A stretch of 19,399 nucleotides of DNA from Mariprofundaceae bacterium (GTDB taxonomy: Bacteria; Pseudomonadota; Zetaproteobacteria; Mariprofundales; Mariprofundaceae), in the NCBI GenBank assembly GCA_030950825.1, contig JAUZQT010000108.1, positions 1 through 19,399 of the forward strand. Reading direction: 5' to 3'. Positions 1-7,156 of this stretch are shown here, piece by piece. The number at the start of each line of letters is the position of its first letter. Within the stretch, counting starts at the first letter, position 1. A program made the position numbers and the translations under genes. The notes below the pieces were generated by a model. It made no database searches, had not been told where the DNA came from, and saw only the letters and a program-made list of their open reading frames with translations.

Positions 1-39
1 ACCACCATCAACTCCAGTATCGTAAAACCATTTTCAGGC

Positions 40-2472
40 TTGCGCAAAGCAAAAGCAAAAGCAAAAGCAAAAGCAAAGCCTTTGCTTGCAGCCTTCAAAT
101 CCTTTGCTCTAGTATCGGCATTTATGCGCATCTTATCCACCATTGCAAAAATTATATTCTCCTTAATCACACTTTCCGTGATTTGCGTTACAATAGGCTA
201 TCTTTATTTCTCTAGCAACCTTCCAAATCTCAGCAGGCTCGCCGCTTATCAACCCCCGCTTGTATCCCGCATTTACAATAGCGAGGGTGATTTGCTAGCC
301 GAATATGCCGATGAACACCGTATTTTAACCCCATTTAACGAAATACCCAAACGCATTCGTGACGCATTTCTTGCCGCAGAAGATCAACAATTCTACAAGC
401 ATATCGGCATCAATCCAGCCCGCATCGCATCCGCTGCCATTGCCAATATCATGGCTGGTCACAAGGTACAGGGTGGCTCAACCATCACCCAACAAGTCGC
501 CAAGAATTTTCTTCTCACATCTGAGCGAACCTATACGCGCAAAATAAAAGAAGTTATTTTAGCCCATCGCATTGAAGAAGCGTTTTCCAAAGATGCTATT
601 CTATACCTTTATTTGAACCATATTTACCTTGGGCGTGGAGCCTATGGCATCACCTCGGCTGCTTGGCGATATTTTGGCAAGCACCTTGATGAGCTCACAT
701 TATCCGAATGTGCAATGCTTGCAGGACTACCCAAAGCACCAGGGAAATATGCACCACACCTTAATCCTACACTGGCTATCAAGCGGCGTAATACCGTGTT
801 ATATCTTATGGAGCGCAGTGGTTATGCCAAAGCTGAAGACGTTGCTTTGGCGCTTCAGGAAACGCTCACTGTCGCGCCACTACCACGCAACCGCCTTCAT
901 GGCGCTTATGCCAATGAAATTCATCGTCAACTGGTTGAGCGTTTTGGTCTGCAGACCCTACGCCGTCAGGGTCTAAGCATTATTGTACCATATAACGAAC
1001 AAGCAGAGACCGATGCCATTCGCGCTGTACGAAAAGGCTTATTGGATGTTGAAAAACGTCAATTCTATCGCACACCTACCCACTACCTTCCCAATATGCG
1101 GAAAAAAGAAGTTGAGCGTTGGAAAAAATCACAAGAGCCATTCAACGAACCTTTGCGAAGTGATCAAATCATTCCTGCACTGGTTGAGAAGGTCATGCCA
1201 AATGGTGATTTATTGCTCAATGATGGAACAAACAAATGGCAATTAAACAAACCTAAATGGCAGTGGGAGAAAGCCTCTGTTGAAGACAAACACCCACGCA
1301 CATGGTTGATTGGTGACAAAGTTTATCTACAAGGTGATAACAACGGTGGTGTGCGCCTAAACCAGCAACCTTCCATTGAATCTGCACTGTATGCTATTGA
1401 TTTAAAGCGCGGCACTGTGCTAGCGCGCGTTGCGGGCTTTGACTTCAAATTTGGCGGTTTTGACCGTGTATCCTACGCCAAACGCCAGCCTGGCTCAGCC
1501 TTTAAGCCACTGCTTTATGCCGTCGCCATGGAACAAGGCTTTACACCTGCCAGTATTATTATGGATACCCCCATTGTTTTTGATGCCAATAACGCAGACA
1601 ACTTTTGGCGTCCTGAAAATTACAAAAATAAATTTGCAGGGCCTGTCACCCTACGTGATGCATTGGAGCATTCTCGCAATTTATCCGCCATCAAACTCCT
1701 ACAAAATGTTGGCATACGAACCTTTACTGATAAATTACGTGATTTTCCTTTTAATCATGAGTTTCCAGCCCAGCTGGCGATTGCACTGGGAGCCACCGAA
1801 ACGCCACTTGAGCAGCTTACCGAAGCCTACATCCCTTTGGCTAGCCAAGGAGAAAAATGGAAGCCCGTAAGCATCCAGCAAGTACAAGATCGCACAGGAC
1901 GCACCCTACACCGCTCAGTCGCTGGGCATCGCTGCCAAGTATGCCATGTCGATCCTGTTCTATCCGCAGGCGATGGTATGCGGCCATCGGAACACATTCT
2001 GGATCCAAGCAGTGCTTTTTTAACGACCAATATGATGAAAGGTGTCATTGAGCGCGGCACGGGGCGGCGTGCGCGCGCTTTAAACCGCCCCGCCGCTGGT
2101 AAAACAGGCACCACGAACAAACAAGTTGATGCTTGGTTTATCGGTTATACACCGCAAATTTTAACGGGCGTGTGGACTGGCCGCGATACACCAACCCCCA
2201 TGGGAAGACATGAAACAGGCTCTCGCGCTGCCCTGCCAACATGGCTTACCTCCATGCAAGCTTTTCATAAAGGTAACATAAAGGAAGATTTCACAGCGCC
2301 CGATAGTATTGAATGGGTTATGATTAATCGTAAAAATGGTAAGTTGGCGGGATCAGAAACCAAACATCCTTTTTTAGAGTCTTTCCGCAAAGGCACTGCC
2401 CCCACAGCGATTGATAACACTGATCTTGAGGCAAAGGATGGTATTGATGATTTATTTGATGATGAATTGTAA
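40..2472 (+). CDS. mrcA: Penicillin-binding protein 1A (bifunctional class A PBP)
   Basis: Inner-membrane enzyme that polymerises lipid II into glycan strands and cross-links the stem peptides in the periplasm. Counting from a TTG at 40, there is a Lys/Ala-rich cytoplasmic tail (about residues 2-13) and one membrane anchor (about 30-57). The GT51 glycosyltransferase domain (about 85-260) carries EDQQFYKHIG (catalytic E114), GGSTITQQVAKN and RKIKE (E171). An OB-like insert of about 320-445 follows. The transpeptidase domain has SAFK (nucleophile S486), SRN (545-547) and KTGT (688-691). An acidic tail (DDLFDDEL) ends the protein. The length of about 810 residues is normal for PBP1A. The start is uncertain: the frame is open back to base 1, there is no good ribosome site before 40, and an ATG at 124 sits directly before the anchor. 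A CQVCH motif lies at 632-636. Family assignment is secure; the exact N-terminus is not. Confidence 0.95.
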   Translation: MRKAKAKAKAKAKPLLAAFKSFALVSAFMRILSTIAKIIFSLITLSVICVTIGYLYFSSNLPNLSRLAAYQPPLVSRIYNSEGDLLAEYADEHRILTPFNEIPKRIRDAFLAAEDQQFYKHIGINPARIASAAIANIMAGHKVQGGSTITQQVAKNFLLTSERTYTRKIKEVILAHRIEEAFSKDAILYLYLNHIYLGRGAYGITSAAWRYFGKHLDELTLSECAMLAGLPKAPGKYAPHLNPTLAIKRRNTVLYLMERSGYAKAEDVALALQETLTVAPLPRNRLHGAYANEIHRQLVERFGLQTLRRQGLSIIVPYNEQAETDAIRAVRKGLLDVEKRQFYRTPTHYLPNMRKKEVERWKKSQEPFNEPLRSDQIIPALVEKVMPNGDLLLNDGTNKWQLNKPKWQWEKASVEDKHPRTWLIGDKVYLQGDNNGGVRLNQQPSIESALYAIDLKRGTVLARVAGFDFKFGGFDRVSYAKRQPGSAFKPLLYAVAMEQGFTPASIIMDTPIVFDANNADNFWRPENYKNKFAGPVTLRDALEHSRNLSAIKLLQNVGIRTFTDKLRDFPFNHEFPAQLAIALGATETPLEQLTEAYIPLASQGEKWKPVSIQQVQDRTGRTLHRSVAGHRCQVCHVDPVLSAGDGMRPSEHILDPSSAFLTTNMMKGVIERGTGRRARALNRPAAGKTGTTNKQVDAWFIGYTPQILTGVWTGRDTPTPMGRHETGSRAALPTWLTSMQAFHKGNIKEDFTAPDSIEWVMINRKNGKLAGSETKHPFLESFRKGTAPTAIDNTDLEAKDGIDDLFDDEL
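44..78 (+). repeat. Hexanucleotide GCAAAA tandem repeat
   Basis: Four perfect GCAAAA units (49-72) are flanked by imperfect units. They lie in frame in the PBP gene and encode alternating Ala-Lys. Because the unit is six bases, unit gain or loss would change tail length without shifting the frame. Confidence 0.85.
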
Positions 2473-2514
2473 AAACCGCAAATCATCCCTTCGCCGCAGT
2501 ATTTACTACCCTTG

Positions 2515-2596
2515 CCATGCGTACGGTCGATTGGCAAAGGATTCGTTGCGAACAAAAGAGCAAGCGAGGGCGCGGCAACATTTGTGAATAATGCGG
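2515..2596 (+). repeat. Dispersed intergenic repeat, copy 1 (partial)
   Basis: This segment aligns closely with 13432-13530, sharing blocks such as CGGTCGATTGGCAAAGGATT, GAGCAAGCGAGGGCGCGGCA and TTTGTGAATAATGCGG. The copy here lacks a 17-bp stretch present at 13432-13530. It ends in the same GTGAATAATGCGG terminus and then abuts the RAYT tail fragment without any gap. The rest of the spacer between the PBP gene and vapB holds no gene that I can see. Confidence 0.85.
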
Positions 2597-2653
2597 TCTA
2601 AAACAAGGTAAGGAACGCGTTACTGACAAATGAATATACTGTCCCCGATTTCC
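2597..2653 (+). mobile_element. RAYT element tail fragment (57-bp duplicate)
   Basis: This stretch matches 4104-4160 at 55 of 57 positions. It contains what would be the last codons of the RAYT transposase, its TGA, and the right-hand inverted end (GAATATACTGTCCCCGATTT). It has no transposase body, so it is either a relic of a second insertion or a non-autonomous end. The two mismatches are at positions 2611 and 2613. Confidence 0.85.
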
Positions 2654-2681
2654 GGATGCGATTTCAAAAGTGTCCAGTTGA

Positions 2682-2709
2682 TTGCCAATCGAAAATATTA
2701 ATATATACT
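2682..2709 (+). promoter_or_regulatory. Likely sigma70 promoter of vapBC
   Basis: TTGCCA (2682-2687) and TATACT (2704-2709) are separated by 16 bp, each matching five of six consensus bases. They lie about 28 bp before the vapB ATG. AT-rich palindromic sequence overlaps the spacer, where a VapB-type antitoxin would be expected to autoregulate. This was read by eye only. Confidence 0.5.
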
Positions 2710-2737
2710 ACATGTGTGTACAACTGGAGGTGACATC

Positions 2738-2968
2738 ATGGCAACTGCAAAAGTATTCAAAAATGGCAACTCACAGGCGGTCAGACTGCCCAAGGCTTAT
2801 AGCTTTGATGTGGATGAGGTGGAAATTTTCCGGCGGGATGATGAAATTATTTTGAGAAAGAAACGATCTGATCTAAGTGAGGCATTTCAGATTCTTTCAG
2901 ATATGCCCGCTGATTTTTTTACTGATGGACGAAGCGACCCGACACCGGAAGAGCGAGAATCTCTGTAG
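2738..2968 (+). CDS. vapB: VapB/VagC-type antitoxin (AbrB-like)
   Basis: Antitoxin of 76 residues that would bind and neutralise the adjacent PIN-domain toxin and repress their shared promoter. The N-terminal half (MATAKVFKNGNSQAVRLPKA) is the classic swapped-hairpin AbrB/SpoVT fold of the VagC/MvpA group. The C-terminal half, with FQILSDMPADFF, is the usual toxin-wrapping tail. The ATG at 2738 is preferred over an in-frame ATG at 2714 because GGAGGTGA (2726-2733) sits directly before it and the conserved domain begins there. Its TAG stop overlaps the GTG start of vapC by one base, so translation is probably coupled. Full length and apparently intact. Confidence 0.92.
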   Translation: MATAKVFKNGNSQAVRLPKAYSFDVDEVEIFRRDDEIILRKKRSDLSEAFQILSDMPADFFTDGRSDPTPEERESL

Positions 2969-3372
2969 TGACTCAGCATTATCTTCTGGATACAAATATC
3001 TGTATATATATTGCCAAGCATCACCCATTGCAGGTGCGCAAGCGTTTTGAAGAGCTTCAAACTGGTGAAGTAGGCATGTCTTTTGTTACCCATGGTGAAT
3101 TGATGTTTGGGGCAGAAAAAAGTCAATATCGACATCAAACCATCGAAAAACTGACCCGACTTATTGAGATCATTCCGGTTGTTTTTGCAGAACCTCAAAT
3201 AGCAGAACATTATGGTGAAATACGCGCTATCCTTGAGCGATCAGGCAAGCCTATTGGTGCCAATGACTTATGGATTGCTGCACATGCACGTTCACTGGGC
3301 ATGACTCTGGTAAGTAACAATATAAAGGAATTTGAGAGAGTACCCAAGCTCATGTTGGAAAACTGGTTATAG
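2968..3372 (+). CDS. vapC: VapC toxin, PIN-domain ribonuclease
   Basis: PIN-domain toxin of 134 residues, expected to cleave RNA (tRNA in characterised VapC/MvpT proteins) when freed from VapB. The acidic metal-binding residues are visible: D8 in LLDTN, E44 in THGELMFG and D100 in GANDLWIAAHA. The last position reads VSNNIKEFERV, the N-rich form normal for the VagD/MvpT branch rather than a loss. The GTG start at 2968 shares a base with the vapB stop. The pair lies between a detached RAYT tail (2597-2653) and a complete RAYT (3395-4160), which suggests it sits in a mobile or rearranged interval. Intact and probably functional. Confidence 0.92.
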   Translation: MTQHYLLDTNICIYIAKHHPLQVRKRFEELQTGEVGMSFVTHGELMFGAEKSQYRHQTIEKLTRLIEIIPVVFAEPQIAEHYGEIRAILERSGKPIGANDLWIAAHARSLGMTLVSNNIKEFERVPKLMLENWL

Positions 3373-3394
3373 GTAGTTCTGTGGCTGCGGTATG

Positions 3395-4160
3395 TGTGAA
3401 TCGGGGACAGTGTGAATCGGGGACAGTGTATTCTTTTCTTGAGTTGAATTCGTTTTTGGTTTAATCTTTTCAAGATGGCACGCATGGCAAGAGTGGTTGT
3501 ACCGGGAGTTCCCCATCACGTAACACAACGCGGTGTTCGCAAGAATGATGTGTTCTTTTGTAAAGAAGACTATGAGCTATATATCAGCCTACTTTCAGAA
3601 TTTTCTCAGAAGAGTGGCACAGAGATTTGGTCTTATTGCCTGATGACCAACCATATTCATTTGGTGATGGTTCCTAGCACAGTGGATGGGTTGCGCGCAT
3701 CTCTTGGTGAAGCGCATCGCCGCTATACGCGTCACATCAATCAACGGGAACAATGTCGTGGTCACTTATGGCAGGAGCGATTTCATTCATTTCCTATGGA
3801 TGAACATTACCTTCTTTCTGCAGTTCGCTACGTGGAACTAAATCCTGTACATGCAAATATGGTTGATTGTCCTGAAGATTATATTTGGAGTAGTGCCAGA
3901 GCCCATCTTGCAGGGCAGGATGATGCATTGGTTAAAGTTTCGCCAATGCTGGATCGGATCTCTGATTGGCAAGCTTATCTGGATAGTGATTTAGATGACG
4001 CGACCATGGCGACATTAAGAACACATACCCAAACAGGACGGCCATTGGGTGATGATTCTTTTGTGGATATGCTTGAGCTAAATGCTGGCAGGGTTTTACG
4101 CTCTCTAAAACAAGGTAGGAAACGCGTTACTGACAAATGAATATACTGTCCCCGATTTCC
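3395..4160 (+). mobile_element. RAYT (REP-associated transposase) element with inverted ends
   Basis: The transposase gene is bracketed by near-identical inverted ends: GAATCGGGGACAGTGTATTC at 3414-3433 and GAATATACTGTCCCCGATTT at 4139-4158, which differ at one base over the AATCGGGGACAGTNTATTC core. The left end carries an extra tandem 16-bp copy (TGTGAATCGGGGACAG at 3395-3410 and 3411-3426). The right end overlaps the transposase stop codon. These motifs act as the REP-like recognition sequences of this family; the exact boundaries are inferred from the repeats. Confidence 0.8.
3475..4140 (+). CDS. REP-associated tyrosine transposase (Y1/IS200-like)
   Basis: Single-strand HUH-type nuclease of 221 residues, thought to mobilise REP sequences. 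It shows the family opening (ARVVVPGVPHHVTQRG), the metal-binding HUH pair in NHIHLVM (H60, H62), the LWQERFHS block, and the helix with the likely catalytic Tyr (RYVELNPVHANM, Y119). A WSSARAHL segment and a C-terminal HTH-like tail follow. The ATG at 3475 is chosen because related proteins start with a similar short lead before ARVVVPG, although no clear ribosome site precedes it. Length and motifs are complete, so it could be active. The last 34 or so coding bases occur again at 2597. Confidence 0.92.
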   Translation: MARMARVVVPGVPHHVTQRGVRKNDVFFCKEDYELYISLLSEFSQKSGTEIWSYCLMTNHIHLVMVPSTVDGLRASLGEAHRRYTRHINQREQCRGHLWQERFHSFPMDEHYLLSAVRYVELNPVHANMVDCPEDYIWSSARAHLAGQDDALVKVSPMLDRISDWQAYLDSDLDDATMATLRTHTQTGRPLGDDSFVDMLELNAGRVLRSLKQGRKRVTDK

Positions 4161-4191
4161 AAGCGAAAGCCCTGCTATAGTTCTTGTGTAT

Positions 4192-4210
4192 GGTACGGAG
4201 TAGCAGTACC
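4192..4210. promoter_or_regulatory. Possible operator before yefM-yoeB
   Basis: GGTAC (4192-4196) and GTACC (4206-4210) form a short inverted repeat with a 9-bp centre, about 33 bp upstream of the antitoxin ATG. The position suits an autoregulatory site, but arms this short are weak evidence. Confidence 0.25.
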
Positions 4211-4242
4211 GTTTGCAAAGTGGATTGGTTTTGAGGTGATGT

Positions 4243-4494
4243 ATGATTGAAACAACAGCAAATGAGTTTAGGCAGACGCTTAAGGCGAAGGTTGATGACT
4301 GTATTCAGAACCATGATGTACTTCGGGTGAAGCGGCGTAATGGTGGTGATTTTGTGGTGTTGGGTGAAGAAGACTGGCGAGCTGTTGAAGAGACGCTCTA
4401 TCTCAATCAATTTGCAGGGCTAGTAAATTCTATTCACGAAGCTTCGGAAGAACCTTTATCTGAAGGTGTTGCGTTGGAGGATCTTGACCTTTGA
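4243..4494 (+). CDS. yefM: YefM/Phd-family antitoxin
   Basis: Antitoxin of 83 residues, predicted to bind its operator through the N-terminal Phd/YefM fold and to block the following YoeB-like RNase with its C-terminal tail. The opening (MIETTANEFRQTLKAKVDDC) and the RRNGGDFVVLGEEDWRAVEE stretch are typical of YefM. The acidic end (EEPLSEGVALEDLDL) fits the toxin-binding tail. GAGGTGA before the ATG at 4243 is a good ribosome site. The gene ends in TTGA, which also starts the toxin. It begins about 80 bp after the RAYT end. Confidence 0.9.
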   Translation: MIETTANEFRQTLKAKVDDCIQNHDVLRVKRRNGGDFVVLGEEDWRAVEETLYLNQFAGLVNSIHEASEEPLSEGVALEDLDL

Positions 4495-4754
4495 GTTGGA
4501 AAGTCATTCTTTCAAAGCAGGCCGTTAAAGATTTGAAATCTATTAAGCAGGCAGGCCTGGCAGAAAAAACGCGTTCGTTATTGGAAGCTATTCAGGGTGA
4601 TCCATTTGTTACGCCGCCACGATATGAAAGCCTTGTTGGGAATTTAAAAGGTTATTACTCACGTCGGATTAATATTAAACATCGGCTGGTTTATTCAGTT
4701 GATACAGATGTTCAAGCCATTCACGTATTACGTTGCTGGACCCATTATGAATAG
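4491..4754 (+). CDS. yoeB: YoeB/Txe-family mRNA interferase toxin
   Basis: Ribosome-dependent mRNase of 87 residues in the RelE superfamily. The residues aligned with the YoeB active site are present: E46 in YESL, R65 in HRLVY and the C-terminal H85-Y86 in CWTHYE. The TTG start at 4491 overlaps the yefM stop by four bases (TTGA), giving a coupled order of antitoxin then toxin. Length matches the family (about 85 residues) and there is no sign of damage, unlike the two pseudogenes that follow. Confidence 0.92.
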   Translation: MSWKVILSKQAVKDLKSIKQAGLAEKTRSLLEAIQGDPFVTPPRYESLVGNLKGYYSRRINIKHRLVYSVDTDVQAIHVLRCWTHYE

Positions 4755-4807
4755 TTTTTCTATTTATTATAAATCAGCAACTGAATATCCAAGCGAGGGA
4801 GTGTAAA

Positions 4808-5675
4808 ATGATTCATGTCGGTATTGATCTGGGTACAACTTTTTCCATTGTCAGCCATGTCAATACGCAGGGTATGCCAGCACTTTTTCCTGATTACCAT
4901 GATGCCAATGAATTTCGCACACCGAGCGTGGCGCATGATGGGCTGGATGGTACATTGATCGGTAGCGCGTTGGAAGAGTTGCTCGATGATGATCCGGGGC
5001 TGCCGATTGTCCGTTTTGTGAAATTGCAAATGGGCAGTAAAGAAACCGTGTACACTGATCATCAGGGTAGAGCTTGGGGGGCTGAAGCTATTTCAGCCTT
5101 GATTTTGCGCAAGATGATGAAAGATGTGGAAGCTTTTTCACCCGAGGAATAAGCTGGGTGATGCGATTATCTGCAAACAACCGCATCAGGCGGTGGCGTA
5201 TGGTGCGGCAATTGTGGCAGATCAACGCTTTGGCAAGCAGGCTGGTGATGGTGGCGGTTTGGTACAGCAGGTCTGCTCCTATGATTTGGGGCTGCGTATT
5301 TTTGATAAACAGACCGGCCTACCCAGTGTGAAAGTCCTCATTAAGCGCAATTCACCACTACCCGCGACTTCAACGACCACCTTTCACACCACCCGCCCAG
5401 ATCAGAGTCGTATGATTATTGAGGCAGTGCAAACAAAAGGTGATGAAGAGACAAGCCTTGGTTTCTTTGCCTTTGGCCCGATTGCGCACCCGCGCAAGAA
5501 TTATCCCATCGAGATTAAAATAAGCTATGATAAGCAGGGGATTGTGATGATTCGTGCCCATGATGCTGAAACAGGCAAGCAGATGGAGCAGGTGATGGAA
5601 GGCGAAGGTCTGGAGAGCATGGCGCAACTGGCTGAGCAACGGGATTGGGTTCGACAGGCACGGATCAATGAATAA
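4808..5675 (+). pseudogene. Hsp70/DnaK-like chaperone, internally deleted
   Basis: The first part (4808-5152) begins with GIDLGTTFSIV, the first phosphate loop of an Hsp70 ATPase domain, and runs into its IB region before a TAA. The reading then resumes in another frame from about 5149 to 5675 with QPHQAVAYGAAIVADQ, which matches the end of an Hsp70 ATPase domain, and a beta-rich substrate-binding part (SYDLGLRIFD, NSPLPATSTTTFH). The middle of the ATPase domain, including the second phosphate motif and the adenosine loop, is missing. Total length is about 290 codons against more than 500 for comparable proteins. A ribosome site (GAGGGAG) still precedes the ATG. Whatever is translated could not be a working ATPase. 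Confidence 0.88.
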
Positions 5676-5709
5676 TTTCGGGTATTTTTAACCACCTGAT
5701 ATAATTCGC

Positions 5710-6250
5710 ATGTTTATTGATCGCTATATTATTCGTCAGCTTGAGAGCCAATTGCAAAAGTCGTGAGCGGCAATATGCTTATCCACTAGACTTTTGCAAT
5801 TGGCTCTTGAGTTAAAACTATTTCAGGGGAAAGTGATTCTCCTGTTTGGTTCGAGGCAAACGGGTAAAACAACATTGTTGCAGCATATGCTGAAGGCGTT
5901 GAACAGAAAGGTTCTTTTTCTCAATGCGGATGAAGCAGATGTTCGCTCCATACTTTCTGAGGCAGCATCAACACGCTTGAAGAGAAGCGTTTGCTTCATC
6001 AGCGTATGTTGTTTGGTTATTATCTGGAAATAGTGGTACACCCAACAGATGCGCAGCAACGTCTGAAAGAACTCTCTGGTAGTTATCTGTATAAAGATCT
6101 TCTTATGTTGGAAGGCATCAAGAAGCCCATAGTGTTGGAGAAGTTGCTAAAAGCACTGGCTTTGCAGTTGGGTAATGAAGTTTCATATCCAAAATTGGCT
6201 AGGCTGGTGGGGGTTAATGGGAATTCAAGAGTGCCCGTTAGAAAGTGCCT
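5710..6250 (+). pseudogene. AAA-family ATPase (DUF4143 type), degraded
   Basis: A DUF4143-type ATPase was here once. The N-terminus (MFIDRYIIRQLESQLQKS) starts at 5710 but meets a TGA at 5764. The same frame continues with LELKLFQGKVILLFGSRQTG, holding the Walker A loop, to about 5970. After a deletion that removes Walker B and the rest of the core, the C-terminal part is read in another frame (LLHQRMLFGYYLE, SYLYKDLLMLEGIKKP, ALALQLGNEVSYPKLARLVG) until about 6225. The usual DUF4143 end is then replaced by sequence next to the dispersed-repeat terminus at 6255. Three separate lesions make this clearly non-functional. Confidence 0.85.
5744..5807. repeat. 19-bp perfect inverted repeat (hairpin) inside the ATPase pseudogene
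   Basis: AGAGCCAATTGCAAAAGTC (5744-5762) is the exact reverse complement of 5789-5807, with a 26-nt loop. The loop carries the TGA that interrupts the pseudogene. It has no T-run, so it does not look like a simple terminator. Confidence 0.85.
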
Positions 6251-6254
6251 TGTG

Positions 6255-6270
6255 TTAGCCCGCATTATTT
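6255..6270 (+). repeat. Solitary end of the dispersed repeat
   Basis: TTAGCCCGCATTATT is identical to the left inverted end at 13350-13364 and complementary to the right end of the same element. No element body follows. It lies where homology of the ATPase pseudogene stops, about 70 bp before the next gene. Confidence 0.65.
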
Positions 6271-6325
6271 CGTACACGTTCCTAAGCACCTTTTTTTGCG
6301 TGATAAAAAAAACTTGTGAAAGTAA

Positions 6326-7156
6326 ATGCTTTCATTTTTGATACGCCATATGTCTGAGTTAGCATTTAAAACTAAAACCGCAAAACAGCGCCATCAACAG
6401 GTGTTAAAGGCTATTGATGCCATTGCCAGTAAAGATCAATTGGCATTTATAACCACCAAGCGGGTGTCCATTGAATCGGGCATATCCGATGGGGTTTTGT
6501 TTCGCATTTTCCCATCCAAAGAAAGCATGCTGGATGCTTGGTTAGACAGCCGTGGCGAACACCTGCGCAATATACTTAAAGCTGCCCCTATCGGTCATCA
6601 AAGCTTGCGCAAGCTGATTCAACGGATTTTGAATGATAGCACTGCATTAAGCTTTCTATATTGCCATCCCATGGACACACCTTACTTGCGCCAACAACTT
6701 GAACACTACCGCGCGCAATTCAGACGTTTTTTACACACACGCATTGAGCTGATGCATGACAGCACTTGGACACTGCCCGCTGATGCACTCACCGATCACC
6801 TTATTCAATCCATTTACCGTGCATGGGATCCTGAAAACCCTGAGCGTAACAAGCACAAGGAGCAACTGATGCAGCAATTACCATGGCAACAAGTATCAAC
6901 ATCGGATCATCTATTTCCAACTCAGGAGGTCATTCAGCGATTGGCACTCAATGATAGTGGTTTTGTGTTTGATCCAGAAAGTGGGCGAAGCTTCACCGCC
7001 AATGTTGTTGGTTTGTATGTGCTGCGTTTTTTACAATCACACGATAGCGCCGATGCTTTGTTTGAATCAATCGAAGCCGATTTTGATGTGAACCGTAGCG
7101 ATGCCGAGCGTGATATCACTGAGTTTTCAGCACAATTACGTGAATTTCTGGCATGA
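6326..7156 (+). CDS. TetR-type regulator fused to a PqqD-like domain
   Basis: Protein of 276 residues with two recognisable parts. Residues about 18-70 form a TetR-type DNA-binding HTH (KRVSIESGISDGVLFRIFPS, then KESMLDAWL), followed by a helical ligand or dimer region to about 185. Residues about 197-275 resemble PqqD (RLALNDSGFVFDPESGRSFT, then NVVGLYVLRFL and a helical tail). In peptide-modification pathways PqqD domains hold a leader peptide; here the domain might let the regulator sense a peptide or protein, which is inference. The start is at 6326, or at 6350 (MSELAF); neither has a strong ribosome site. The stop overlaps the next gene's ATG (ATGA). As first gene it is the obvious candidate regulator of the operon to 13323. 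Confidence 0.8.
   Translation: MLSFLIRHMSELAFKTKTAKQRHQQVLKAIDAIASKDQLAFITTKRVSIESGISDGVLFRIFPSKESMLDAWLDSRGEHLRNILKAAPIGHQSLRKLIQRILNDSTALSFLYCHPMDTPYLRQQLEHYRAQFRRFLHTRIELMHDSTWTLPADALTDHLIQSIYRAWDPENPERNKHKEQLMQQLPWQQVSTSDHLFPTQEVIQRLALNDSGFVFDPESGRSFTANVVGLYVLRFLQSHDSADALFESIEADFDVNRSDAERDITEFSAQLREFLA

Noticed and set aside
44..78. Possible CRISPR-like or short repeat array
   Set aside because: The units are six bases with no spacers and lie in a coding frame. No repeat-spacer pattern was found anywhere in the window.
1430..1870. 146-codon open frame in another frame of the PBP gene
   Set aside because: It overlaps a well-supported penicillin-binding protein domain along its full length and shows no protein family features.
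5794..6341. Two separate small genes with a Walker A protein and a downstream helical protein
   Set aside because: Both pieces match consecutive parts of one DUF4143-type ATPase with the core missing and a frame change, so they are one broken gene.
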